Positions 47,752 to 55,604 of a stretch of DNA of 64,000 bases are shown here, piece after piece. The stretch comes from an uncultured Lachnospiraceae bacterium (GTDB taxonomy: Bacteria > Bacillota > Clostridia > Lachnospirales > Lachnospiraceae), in contig CACZQN010000026.1 in the NCBI GenBank assembly GCA_902783375.1, positions 1-64,000 of the forward strand, read 5' to 3'. Every line of letters begins with the position of its first letter. Positions within the stretch are counted from its first letter, which is position 1. Made by a program: the position numbers and the translations under genes. Below the pieces are notes generated by a model. It was not told where the DNA came from. It did no database searches and saw only the letters and a list, made by a program, of their open reading frames with translations.

Positions 47752-49566
47752 TTACGGTGCGGTGAAGCTGATGACTTCACTCCACGGAGAGTAATAGTAG
47801 TTTGTTTCGGAGGCACTGACGGTCCTGATCGATGCGGAACGGACTCTGAAATAATAGGTCTTCCCGCTCTCCAGCGTATTGAGTTTGATGCTGTTCCCCG
47901 ACGTGGAGCTGGTTTTCTTTGTCTTAAAGGACGCGTCAGTGGAGTACTGGAAATAGTACTTGGATGTTCCGGTTACGCTGGACCACATGACGGTTGCAGA
48001 TGAAACCTTCTTGCTGATCACAGGAACTGTCAGACGGGCATAGGTCAGCTTGTTGGAGAACTTCCCGATCACATACGTCCCGTCAGCTTTTTTCTTCAGG
48101 GCACGCACGGTATACTGATACAGGGAAGAAGAACTCTTCAGTGTCTTGTCGGTATATGCGGTTTTGGTAGCAAATACGCTGGCGATCTTTTTCCACTTAG
48201 TATTGGTGCCGTCCAACGGCTTGCGGAAAATCTGGTAATGGGTAGCGCCGGCGACCTTGTCCCAGTACACGCGGATTCCGGCTGCAGTGTTGGCGATCTT
48301 TTTCAGCTTCGGAGCTGCCAGTTTTTCATCATCGGCAGACTTTGCGGTGGTTGCGCCGCCGGTCGCTACACCACTCAGCGCTTTCCGTGGTTTGGTCTGG
48401 AAGTTGGCATAGTCGGAGTAGACATCTCCGATCATGGTTCCGAGTGGTGCTGTGCCCCAGATATACAGATCTCCGTCTTTTGTGAGTGCACTCGAATCTG
48501 TAATCTGAACCATGCCGGAAAGGATTCTCTGCGGGGTCAGATGGTAGACCCACTCACCGACCTTGCCATCACCGCTCGAATATTTTCCATTCCCAAGCTC
48601 ACCGGAATTCCCCTGGCCCCATGTGTATACGGAACCATCCTCTGTCAGGGCGGTGCCATGCGATGCGCCGAGAGCGACCTGTGTCACCTGATCGAGGATC
48701 TTCACCGGTTCGGTGATATACTGCTCACCGTCCTCAGTCCCATTCGTTCCTTTGCCGCACATGGCATTACTGTTTTCACCCCAGGTCCAGAGCGTGCCAT
48801 CTTTCTTGACTGCCGCGATGGTTCCGCCATTTGTGCTGACGTACTTGACATCATCCATGACTTTGACCGGTTTTTCAAACTGGGCCGGCAGAATCTCATT
48901 TTCCAACATGGCAAACTCAAACTGATGCGCATTATTTCTCCCCCAGAGATAGAGGGAACCATCTTCTGTAACAGCTGCCAGATTATCACCACTGACGCTG
49001 ACACACATCACATGATCCAGAACCTGTGTCGGATAGCTGCGATTGCTTGTGCTCCCGTCCCCCAGACGTCCGCCGGAGGCATTTCCCCAGGTATAGAGGC
49101 CGCCGTCTCCTGTGATGGCAGCAGTAACCTGACCTGCGGTGCAGGCTTCTTTAACGTCTTTCAGGAGAACGACATTCGGATCAGAACCGCTTGGCAGATC
49201 AGCCGGATCCACTCCGCGCTGTCCGGAATAATTCGCACCGTCCATGATCAGCCTGCCGTCAGACAATACGACTGCGAGCGTATCATCTCCGACGGAAACC
49301 TGTGAGACAGGACCCCAGTCTGCAAGAACTTTTTCCGGCTCGTAGCCGAATGTAAAGGAATAAGCCCGTGGCTCCCAGTCACCGGACATACGGTAAGTTG
49401 CCCACATCATCAGGGAACCATCTTTCATGACAGCGATGCCGGGACCGATCGTGTTCGTGACTCCGGTGGACGCTTCGCCTGCACGGACCGCGATGGGACC
49501 AGAGACGGATATCATCCCGACGGTCATTGCCATGATCAGCAGAACAGCCAGCAATTTCTTTCTCAT
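47752..49566 (-). CDS. Secreted RCC1-repeat protein
   Basis: 604 residues. A signal peptide (LLAVLLIMAMTVGMISVSG, then AVRAGEA) is followed by about six RCC1/beta-propeller repeats with lines such as GGLYTWGNASGGRLGDGS, DGSLYLWGRN, GTLWTWGENSNAM and GSVYTWGQGNSGELGNG. Two fibronectin-III-like domains lie in the last 190 residues (AGIRVYWDKVAGATHYQIFR, LESGKTYYFRVRS). Probably an extracellular binding or adhesion protein. No LPXTG or other anchor is seen. The start at 49566 follows AAAGGAGGGG; longer in-frame extensions are rejected. Confidence 0.92.
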   Translation of the reverse strand: MRKKLLAVLLIMAMTVGMISVSGPIAVRAGEASTGVTNTIGPGIAVMKDGSLMMWATYRMSGDWEPRAYSFTFGYEPEKVLADWGPVSQVSVGDDTLAVVLSDGRLIMDGANYSGQRGVDPADLPSGSDPNVVLLKDVKEACTAGQVTAAITGDGGLYTWGNASGGRLGDGSTSNRSYPTQVLDHVMCVSVSGDNLAAVTEDGSLYLWGRNNAHQFEFAMLENEILPAQFEKPVKVMDDVKYVSTNGGTIAAVKKDGTLWTWGENSNAMCGKGTNGTEDGEQYITEPVKILDQVTQVALGASHGTALTEDGSVYTWGQGNSGELGNGKYSSGDGKVGEWVYHLTPQRILSGMVQITDSSALTKDGDLYIWGTAPLGTMIGDVYSDYANFQTKPRKALSGVATGGATTAKSADDEKLAAPKLKKIANTAAGIRVYWDKVAGATHYQIFRKPLDGTNTKWKKIASVFATKTAYTDKTLKSSSSLYQYTVRALKKKADGTYVIGKFSNKLTYARLTVPVISKKVSSATVMWSSVTGTSKYYFQYSTDASFKTKKTSSTSGNSIKLNTLESGKTYYFRVRSASIRTVSASETNYYYSPWSEVISFTAP

Positions 49567-49801
49567 TTTCCCCTCCTTTGATTCTTGTTCGGGTTGTATT
49601 TTTTGTGGTAGATCCTTACAGATTAGTGTACTACGAAACTGCGGATCAGGCAACCACAAAATGGGGATAAAGATGCAACGGCAGATGCCTGCATGGCCGG
49701 AGACCGGACCCGGACACCGGGAAATCATCTCTAAGTGCCATTGCAAATAGATTAGGAATCAACATAATGAGCTTTGAGATGGAGAAACATAACAACTATT
49801 T

Positions 49802-49860
49802 GATGGCAGCATAAAAACTGCCATCAGACGGATCTGATGGCAGAAAGGTTTTGTTTTTTT
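49802..49860 (+). terminator. Terminator with competing antiterminator-like hairpin
   Basis: CTGCCATCAG (49818-49827) and CTGATGGCAG (49834-49843) form a perfect 10-bp stem followed by a T-rich tract to 49860. The 5' arm can also pair with GATGGCAG at 49802-49809, giving a mutually exclusive hairpin as in attenuators. No plus-strand gene precedes it. Confidence 0.6.
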
Positions 49861-50007
49861 GATTGTCCACTTGACGGGGAGCGGTTCAGAATGCTTCCAG
49901 CAGGCCACCGGACTTTTTTGTTTTGACATGGCTGAACATCTCCGTTCCGAAAAAGAATCCGTGAATATGAGCGGCTGAGCACGAATGTATGATGCCAGAT
50001 GGGTAGC

Positions 50008-50045
50008 GCCCCGGGATCTCTGTACGAGATTGCCGGGGCGTATTT
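50008..50045 (+). terminator. Intrinsic terminator
   Basis: GCGCCCCGG pairs with CCGGGGCGT, with inner GATCTC/GAGAT pairing, followed by ATTTTC. It lies upstream of the ADP-ribosylglycohydrolase promoter region. Confidence 0.7.
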
Positions 50046-50236
50046 TCATGCCAAAAATGACACACTTTCCTGAAGTCTCTGTGATATGATAGGGGGTAAG
50101 AAGGTGTCCGGTACGGATGCAGAATGCAGATGTCAGCCGAATGAGGTCTGGAGCTACGGCACCGCTTGAGATCATCCCGGTCTTCATCCGGGAGGGAGCA
50201 GAGATCACCGTTTATTAAAAAGTGGAGGAGAGAGGA

Positions 50237-51040
50237 ATGATCGGAGCACTGCTTGGTGACATGATTGGTGCACCATATGAATTTGACCGGGGTGATAAGA
50301 CGAAGGACTTCCCACTCTTTGCAAAGAATACACAGTTCACGGACGATTCCGTGATGACGATCGCAGTTGCAGAAGCATTGATGGATACGATCGGCGGCAG
50401 TGATGAGGAGATCCGAAAGGCGGTCATCGCCTCGATGCAGAAGTGGGGTGCGAAATACCCTGGTGCCGGTTATGGCGGCCTGTTTTTCGGGTGGCTGTAT
50501 GACGAAGATCCGCAGCCGTATAACAGCTTTGGAAATGGATCCGCCATGCGGGTTTCCGCTGCCGGCTGGCTGGCGGATACCATCGAGGGAACGAAGCGGC
50601 TTGCGAGATTATCTGCAGAAGTGACGCACAACCATCCCGAGGGAATCAAGGGGGCAGAAGCGACAGCGGCGGCGATCTACCTTGCAAGAACCGGAAGCAG
50701 CAAGGAGGAGATCAGACGCTATATCACAGAGAAATTCGGCTATGACCTTTCCCGTACCTGCGATGAGATCCGCCCCACCTACCGTCATGTGGAGTCCTGC
50801 CAGCAGACCGTCCCGGAAGCAATCACGGCATTTCTCGAGGGAACAGACTTTGAGGATGTGATCCGCACGGCAGTTTCCCTCGGAGGGGACTGTGATACAC
50901 TGACCTGCATTGCCGGAAGCATGGCGGAGGCTTTCTACGAAGTGCCGAAGGAGATGGAAGAGGAAGGAAGAAAGCGGCTGACGGAAGAGATGCTGGAAGT
51001 GCTTGATCGATTCCTGAAAATGAGAAGTGCTGTCAAATGA
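50237..51040 (+). CDS. ADP-ribosylglycohydrolase family protein
   Basis: 267 residues of the DraG/ARH fold. Metal-binding motifs: GALLGDMIGAPYEFD at the N-terminus, FTDDSVMTIAVAEAL (about residue 36) and the C-terminal LGGDCDTLTCIAGSMAEAFY (about 220). It would remove ADP-ribose from proteins, nucleic acids or small molecules in the cytoplasm. The ATG at 50237 follows GGAGGAGAGG. The L,D-transpeptidase gene follows 28 bases later. It lies 5 kb from an RNA-repair cluster, but no ADP-ribosyltransferase is seen. Confidence 0.93.
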   Translation: MIGALLGDMIGAPYEFDRGDKTKDFPLFAKNTQFTDDSVMTIAVAEALMDTIGGSDEEIRKAVIASMQKWGAKYPGAGYGGLFFGWLYDEDPQPYNSFGNGSAMRVSAAGWLADTIEGTKRLARLSAEVTHNHPEGIKGAEATAAAIYLARTGSSKEEIRRYITEKFGYDLSRTCDEIRPTYRHVESCQQTVPEAITAFLEGTDFEDVIRTAVSLGGDCDTLTCIAGSMAEAFYEVPKEMEEEGRKRLTEEMLEVLDRFLKMRSAVK

Positions 51041-51068
51041 AATACAACGAATAGGAGAATAAACAGAG

Positions 51069-51926
51069 ATGAAAAGAAGACTCGTTCTGTCGCTGACACT
51101 GCTGATGCTCTGCTGTGCAGCCTGTGGTGTATCCGGGAGCAATGCAGGAAAGGATGCGGCTGCAGGAAAGGATGCGGCTGCAGGAAAGGATGCAGCTCCC
51201 GGAAAGGAGGCAGCTGCGGGAAAGGCGGCGACCGCTGAGAATGCGCTGACGGCAACGGTTACGACAGAACTGCATGCACCGATTCAGGTAGAGGAAGCTT
51301 CGCCGGAGTGGATCATGAATATTCCTGCGGCACAGGATGAATCGGTGACCCAGATGGTCGTCGTCGCTGCGATGGGAGAAGACCTGACAACGGCGACGGT
51401 TTCCATGCATGAGCGGGCAGAGGACGGAACCTGGAAGCAGATCCTGACGACACCGGGCTTTGTCGGCAGAACCGGGGTGATCCCTGATGCAAAACGGCAG
51501 GCCGGAACCGGAAAGACCCCGATGGGGGACTACCGCTTCACCCAGGCCTTTGGAATTGCGCCGGATCCCGGCTGTGCGATGCCGTATGTCCAGGTTGATG
51601 AAGACAAGTACTGGTCCGGAGACTACACTTATCACCCGAACGAGATGGTATCGCTTTCCGAGCATCCGGAACTGGACACGGACAACAGTGAACATCTCAT
51701 CGAATATGAGTACGAGTACCAGTACTGCTTGAACATCGGCTTCAATGAAGAAGGAACCTACGGCAGAGGCGATGCGATCTTCCTGCACTGCATCGGCAGG
51801 AAGAAGCCCTACACCGGTGGCTGTGTTGCCGTTCCGGAGTATGCCATGAAATATATCCTGCAGCACGTCAAGCCGGAGTGCAGGATTGTGATTGATCTGT
51901 TTGAGAATATGGGCGGAAGCTTCTGA
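51069..51926 (+). CDS. L,D-transpeptidase lipoprotein (YkuD fold)
   Basis: 285 residues. Lipoprotein signal LLMLCCAACG, then an Ala/Gly/Lys/Asp linker made of near-identical AGKDAA units encoded by short tandem repeats (about 51146-51231). The catalytic domain has FVGRTGVIPDAKRQAGTGKTPMGDYRF, then IFLHCIG and GCVAVPE, giving the YkuD His and Cys. It probably makes 3-3 cross-links or attaches proteins to peptidoglycan outside the membrane. Confidence 0.92.
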   Translation: MKRRLVLSLTLLMLCCAACGVSGSNAGKDAAAGKDAAAGKDAAPGKEAAAGKAATAENALTATVTTELHAPIQVEEASPEWIMNIPAAQDESVTQMVVVAAMGEDLTTATVSMHERAEDGTWKQILTTPGFVGRTGVIPDAKRQAGTGKTPMGDYRFTQAFGIAPDPGCAMPYVQVDEDKYWSGDYTYHPNEMVSLSEHPELDTDNSEHLIEYEYEYQYCLNIGFNEEGTYGRGDAIFLHCIGRKKPYTGGCVAVPEYAMKYILQHVKPECRIVIDLFENMGGSF

Positions 51927-51941
51927 AGCCCCGATGAGAAA

Positions 51942-51971
51942 TGCCCTGCAGATTATATTTCTGCAGGGCAT
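51942..51971. terminator. Bidirectional terminator between L,D-transpeptidase and XRE genes
   Basis: ATGCCCTGCAG and CTGCAGGGCAT form an 11-bp stem between convergent genes. T runs are short. Confidence 0.65.
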
Positions 51972-51989
51972 GCTGCTATTAAACGGTTG

Positions 51990-52850
51990 TTATTCGTATT
52001 TCCTGGCTGTGATAATCAAGGGGATGAACAATCCGCCCAGCATCAAAGCCAGCCCGATGTAAATGAGTACCAGTGTGATGCCAATACCCTGACCGCCCAT
52101 CTGACCGATGGGCGATTTTGCTGCTGCAAGGAAGAGAAATGGCGGTAAGGCAGCGGCAAAGGCGCACCAGATGCGCAAGGTCTTCAGGATGTGCGGCCAG
52201 TTGCCATTGGTGAAGCGGACACCGGGGATGTTCATCCGGAAGATGCCCTGGCTGACCTGGGATACGTTATCGACATCATAGAGGACATGCAGGCGGGGCT
52301 TTGCGAACAGATAGGCATAAGCCCCGAACACGACACCGAGAATGCTGTACGTGAGACAGGAAGCAAAAGCGCCGGTGATCGGCGTATCCTCCGGCAGCTC
52401 CATGCCGCGCAGGAGAAGATAGCAGAGCGCCCAGCCGGCAGCGGTGAGGGCGATCACGAAGACATACTGCAGGCCCTGCTTCTTCCGGAGAGCCCGGGTC
52501 TCCGGCTTTGCCTGCTCCGCATCATATTCTTCGCGGGACAGGGTTTCCCACTTTTCAAGGAGTTCTCTGACCAGCTGCTCCGTATGGGCAGCATCCATCG
52601 GCTCGCCCGTATGCCTGCGGCCCTCGATCAGTTCGGTGACAGACACACCGAGCTCCTCGGAGAGGGGGATGAGAAGCCCCACATCCGGCATACTGAGCCC
52701 ACGCTCCCATTTGCTGACCGCCTTCCCGGTGATGGAAAGACGCTCAGCCAGTTCATCCTGGGTCAGACCTTTTTCTTTACGCAGTTCAGCGATCAGCGCA
52801 CCACAGCGATCCTTGTCGATGATAAAGTTCGGATTTGTTTTTCCTTCCAT
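51990..52850 (-). CDS. Membrane-anchored XRE family regulator
   Basis: 286 residues. The N-terminal helix-turn-helix (about 13-67: CGALIAELRKEKGLTQDELAERLSITGKAVSKWERGLSMPDV) is an XRE-type DNA-binding domain. An acidic linker leads to a C-terminal half with four or five membrane segments (YVFVIALTAAGWALCYLLL, GIGITLVLIYIGLALMLGGLFIPLII). Such membrane-tethered regulators often answer envelope or antimicrobial signals. The start at 52850 follows AGGAG. The target is unknown. Confidence 0.9.
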   Translation of the reverse strand: MEGKTNPNFIIDKDRCGALIAELRKEKGLTQDELAERLSITGKAVSKWERGLSMPDVGLLIPLSEELGVSVTELIEGRRHTGEPMDAAHTEQLVRELLEKWETLSREEYDAEQAKPETRALRKKQGLQYVFVIALTAAGWALCYLLLRGMELPEDTPITGAFASCLTYSILGVVFGAYAYLFAKPRLHVLYDVDNVSQVSQGIFRMNIPGVRFTNGNWPHILKTLRIWCAFAAALPPFLFLAAAKSPIGQMGGQGIGITLVLIYIGLALMLGGLFIPLIITARKYE

Positions 52851-52909
52851 AGTCACTCCTCATCTCGCACATAGCATTTATTTCACCAATTGGAACCAGC
52901 AATAGTGTA

Positions 52910-53016
52910 TAACAGGAGACAAATCTTTTCAACCGACTGCTGGTCGAGCGGCTCTGGCCGGCCTTTTCCGCCAGTTCTGTCTGAGACATATCCAGTTCAA
53001 TCCGTCTAAATTTCAT
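52910..53016 (-). pseudogene. Remnant of an XRE helix-turn-helix gene
   Basis: MKFRRIELDMSQTELAEKAG followed by QSRSTSSRLKRF reads as the first part of an XRE domain (helices 1-3). The frame then degenerates into unrelated residues. No full regulator follows. It lies between the intact XRE gene and the WYL operon, probably a decayed toxin-antitoxin or regulator gene. Confidence 0.45.
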
Positions 53017-53134
53017 GTATATTTTGCAAACAGCGAATATATGTGTGATGTGTCATGTGGCTGGGACTTTTTTCAACCCGGTTTTTGTGGTAACCTAGTG
53101 CTATGGGAGAATACAATAGGAAAGGATTGAAAAG

Positions 53135-54430
53135 ATGGCCTATAGTGAGCTGATCAAGAACATCGAAAAGATTCGTGCCTATATCCGGGACTTCTATATC
53201 TACGGATTCCGGACGCGGACGGACTTTGATCAAAAGAGTGCGAGAAGCTATGACAACGAGCGCCGGCGGGTGGAGAGCTGGCTCGGTGATGCCATGGCGT
53301 TCCGGCAGGACGCTGCTGGGAAGCGGGTGTTTATCTCTGTGGACCAGCGTGAAACCTTGCACAATCCGTTCTACAGGGCCTTCCGGGCAAAGAGTTTTAC
53401 CGATGCGGATATCACGCTGCATTTCTACATCCTGGATGTGCTTGCGGAGGGGGAGAAGCTGTCTGCCAGACAGGTTCTTGAGAGAATTGTGGAGAGGGTG
53501 GACGAGATCCCGGAGACAGATTTCCTGCCGGATGAGTCGACGGTCCGGAAGAAACTGAAGGAGTATGCCGGTCTTGGCCTGCTGACGGAAGAGAAGCAGG
53601 GAAGAGAGATTCTGTATGTGAGAAATGACGCAGCCCGGCAGCGGGACGGAGGGCGGCCTGCCCCGCAACCAGCCCGGCAGCGGGACCGTTGGCTCGACGC
53701 GATCGCCTTTGCATCGGAAGCGATGCCGCTGGGTGTGGTCGGTTCCTATCTGCTCGACCGGGATCAGAAAGATCTGGATTATTATACCTTCAAGCATCAT
53801 TATCTGACCGGGGCGCTTGATGCCGAGGTCGTGGAACAACTCCTGCTGTGCAGAGATCAGCATAAGAATGCGCGGATCACCTTTTCCACGAGGCGGAGCG
53901 GCATGAAGACCTTCGAGGCCCTGGTCTATCCGCTGAAGATCTACATCAGCACGCAGAGCGGGCGGGAGAATCTCCTGGCGTACAGCTTCGATGCGCGGCG
54001 CCCGCGGATGTACCGGCTGGATCACATCCGTGCGGTCAGGATGGCGGAAGAGCAGCCGGAGCCGGAAAAACTGGATCGGGCAGGGGAGCATTTTGCAAGG
54101 CACCTCTGGGGTACCTCGGGTGGCTCGGATCGGGAGCGGACACTGCAGCACATCGAGATGAAGATCTTTGCCGGCGAGGAGGAATTCTTTATCCCGAACC
54201 GGCTGATGCGGGAGAAGCGATGCGGTGAAGTGAGACAGCTGGATGCAGAGCACTGGCTCTTTACGGCGGATGTCTATGATGCCATGGAGATGATGCCGTG
54301 GATCCGGACTTTCATCGGAAGGATCGAAGAACTGACCTGCTCCGATCAGCAGGTGACAGACCGGTTCTATGACGACCTTGTGAAAATGCAGGCCATGTGC
54401 GAAGGAGGGGACGGGGATGATCTTTCATGA
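53135..54430 (+). CDS. WYL domain regulator (first)
   Basis: 431 residues. The N-terminal 150 residues include winged-helix segments (LSARQVLERIVERVDEIPETDFLPDESTVRKKLKEYAGLGLL). The middle and C-terminal parts form a WYL-type sensor domain (ITFSTRRSGMKTFEALVYPLKIYISTQSGRENLLAYSF). WYL proteins regulate many nucleic-acid-linked defence and repair systems. It overlaps the next WYL gene by 14 bases, so the two are coupled. The pair precedes an RNA-repair unit. Confidence 0.88.
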   Translation: MAYSELIKNIEKIRAYIRDFYIYGFRTRTDFDQKSARSYDNERRRVESWLGDAMAFRQDAAGKRVFISVDQRETLHNPFYRAFRAKSFTDADITLHFYILDVLAEGEKLSARQVLERIVERVDEIPETDFLPDESTVRKKLKEYAGLGLLTEEKQGREILYVRNDAARQRDGGRPAPQPARQRDRWLDAIAFASEAMPLGVVGSYLLDRDQKDLDYYTFKHHYLTGALDAEVVEQLLLCRDQHKNARITFSTRRSGMKTFEALVYPLKIYISTQSGRENLLAYSFDARRPRMYRLDHIRAVRMAEEQPEPEKLDRAGEHFARHLWGTSGGSDRERTLQHIEMKIFAGEEEFFIPNRLMREKRCGEVRQLDAEHWLFTADVYDAMEMMPWIRTFIGRIEELTCSDQQVTDRFYDDLVKMQAMCEGGDGDDLS

Positions 54431-55349
54431 GATTTACGGAAGCTACTTCCAGGTGGTCGCAGAGATTCTGGCAGAAGCAGCTGTGTCTGGTGAGTGTGGA
54501 AGAGCAGAGGGAACGAAGCTGACACCGGCGAGAATCCGGGAAATCGTAGAAGAAAAGGCATTTCTTGAGAGCAGTCTGACGATCCCGTATGCGCTGAGAG
54601 ATGGCCGCTGGCCGCTCCTGCGAAAAGATGGAAGCACGCCCATCCGGCACGCACCGGAACGGCCGCTTTCGACACTGGAAAAGCGGTGGCTGAAGGCGAT
54701 CTGCGCGGATCCGCGGATTCAGCTCTTTGACCCGCCCGTGGCGGATCTGGACGATGTGACGCCGCTGTTTGAACCGGATTTCTTTGTCTGGTTTGACCGG
54801 TATGCAGATGGTGATCCATACGAGGATCCGGCATATCAGGAGCACTTCCGGATGATTCTCCTGGCACTGCGGGAGGGCAGAGGACTCCGTGTCGTCTTTC
54901 GCGGCAAGGGTGGTATGCATGAAAAGGAATTTGCACCGGAGAGACTGGAGTACTCTGCCAAGGACGACAAGTTCCGGCTGGCAGCCCGCACCGGGAGGGG
55001 AACGCCTTATCTGGTCAATCTGGCGCGGATTCAGGAGGTCCGGCTCACGGAGAGACCAGAAGCTGTTCCGGGACCGGACCCGAAGGAGAAGTGCAGCGTC
55101 ACCTTCCTCCTAACTGATGACCGAAATGCCCTCGAGCGCGTCATGATCCATTTCTCGGATCTGGAAAAAGAAACGGTCAGACTGGACGAGGCACACTACA
55201 GGGTCACCATGACCTACAGGAAGGATGATGAGACCGAGGTCCTGATCCGGATCCTGTCCTTCGGGCCGCAGATCCGGGTGACGGCGCCGGAGAGCTTTAT
55301 CGGGCTGATCAAAGACCGCCTTAAAAAACAGAAAGTGCGAACCGATTGA
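54417..55349 (+). CDS. WYL domain regulator (second)
   Basis: 310 residues. An N-terminal helical part (FHEIYGSYFQVVAEILAEA, LTPARIREIVEEKAFLESSL) is followed by a WYL-like domain (HFRMILLALREGRGLRVVFRGKGGMHEKEFAPERLEYSAKDDKFRLAA) and a C-terminal WCX-like extension. It starts inside the end of the first WYL gene. The two probably act together as a heteromeric regulator of the downstream RNA and RtcB genes (inference). A strong terminator follows. Confidence 0.87.
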   Translation: MIFHEIYGSYFQVVAEILAEAAVSGECGRAEGTKLTPARIREIVEEKAFLESSLTIPYALRDGRWPLLRKDGSTPIRHAPERPLSTLEKRWLKAICADPRIQLFDPPVADLDDVTPLFEPDFFVWFDRYADGDPYEDPAYQEHFRMILLALREGRGLRVVFRGKGGMHEKEFAPERLEYSAKDDKFRLAARTGRGTPYLVNLARIQEVRLTERPEAVPGPDPKEKCSVTFLLTDDRNALERVMIHFSDLEKETVRLDEAHYRVTMTYRKDDETEVLIRILSFGPQIRVTAPESFIGLIKDRLKKQKVRTD

Positions 55350-55367
55350 AGGTTCGCACTTTTTTTC
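55330..55367 (+). terminator. Terminator separating WYL genes from the RNA-repair unit
   Basis: AAAGTGCGAACC and GGTTCGCACTTT form a perfect 12-bp stem with a 7-base loop and TTTT. Downstream genes therefore need their own promoter; TATGAT at 55393-55398 may be its -10 box. Confidence 0.88.
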
Positions 55368-55404
55368 CCATGATTCTTTCCGAAGTCTGCGGTATGATAC
55401 AGAC

Positions 55405-55582
55405 ATGAAAAGCGCGAACAGCAAACAATTACACATGACTGTTACTCATGAACAAGATGCGCTTTGAAAAAGAGGAAAGACACAGACAGCAAATCAATCA
55501 AGAATGGCTGAGTGGACAGTACCGGATGGAAAACATCCGGAGCGTGCGGGTTCGAATCCCGCTTCTGAAAAAACTGTGTCTT
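55405..55582 (+). ncRNA. Candidate Y-RNA-like / tRNA-like RNA upstream of DUF2828-RtcB
   Basis: Two modules. The 5' module is closed by AAAGCGC (55409-55415) with GCGCTTT (55459-55465), with CATGA/TCATG inside. The 3' module is closed by a perfect 9-bp stem, AAGACACAG (55477-55485) with CTGTGTCTT (55574-55582), and holds a tRNA-like fold: AGAA/TTCT acceptor-like stem, D-like arm CTG-AGTGGA-CAG, a 7-bp stem CCGGATG/CATCCGG with a GAAAA loop in place of the anticodon loop, and a complete T arm GCGGG-TTCGAAT-CCCGC. This resembles YrlA RNAs, which pair a Ro-binding stem with a tRNA mimic. Ends are approximate. Confidence 0.7.
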
Positions 55583-55604
55583 GTATCAGAAAGAAGGTGG
55601 AACG

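Larger units (their letters stand above)
49567..50236. other. Long intergenic region with two plus-strand terminators
   Basis: About 670 bases with no clear gene. It contains two competing hairpins and a T run at 49802-49860, a second terminator near 50008-50045, and the leader of the ADP-ribosylglycohydrolase gene. On the minus strand a frame ending near 49888 reads GFFFGTEMFSHVKTKKSGG and then stops, which may be a decayed gene tail. A small RNA between the two terminators is possible but unproven. Confidence 0.4.

Noticed and set aside
55501-55566. A normal serine or leucine tRNA gene
   Set aside because: The T arm is canonical, but the acceptor stem is only 4 bp, the anticodon loop is replaced by a 5-base loop on a 7-bp stem, and the unit is closed by an outer helix.
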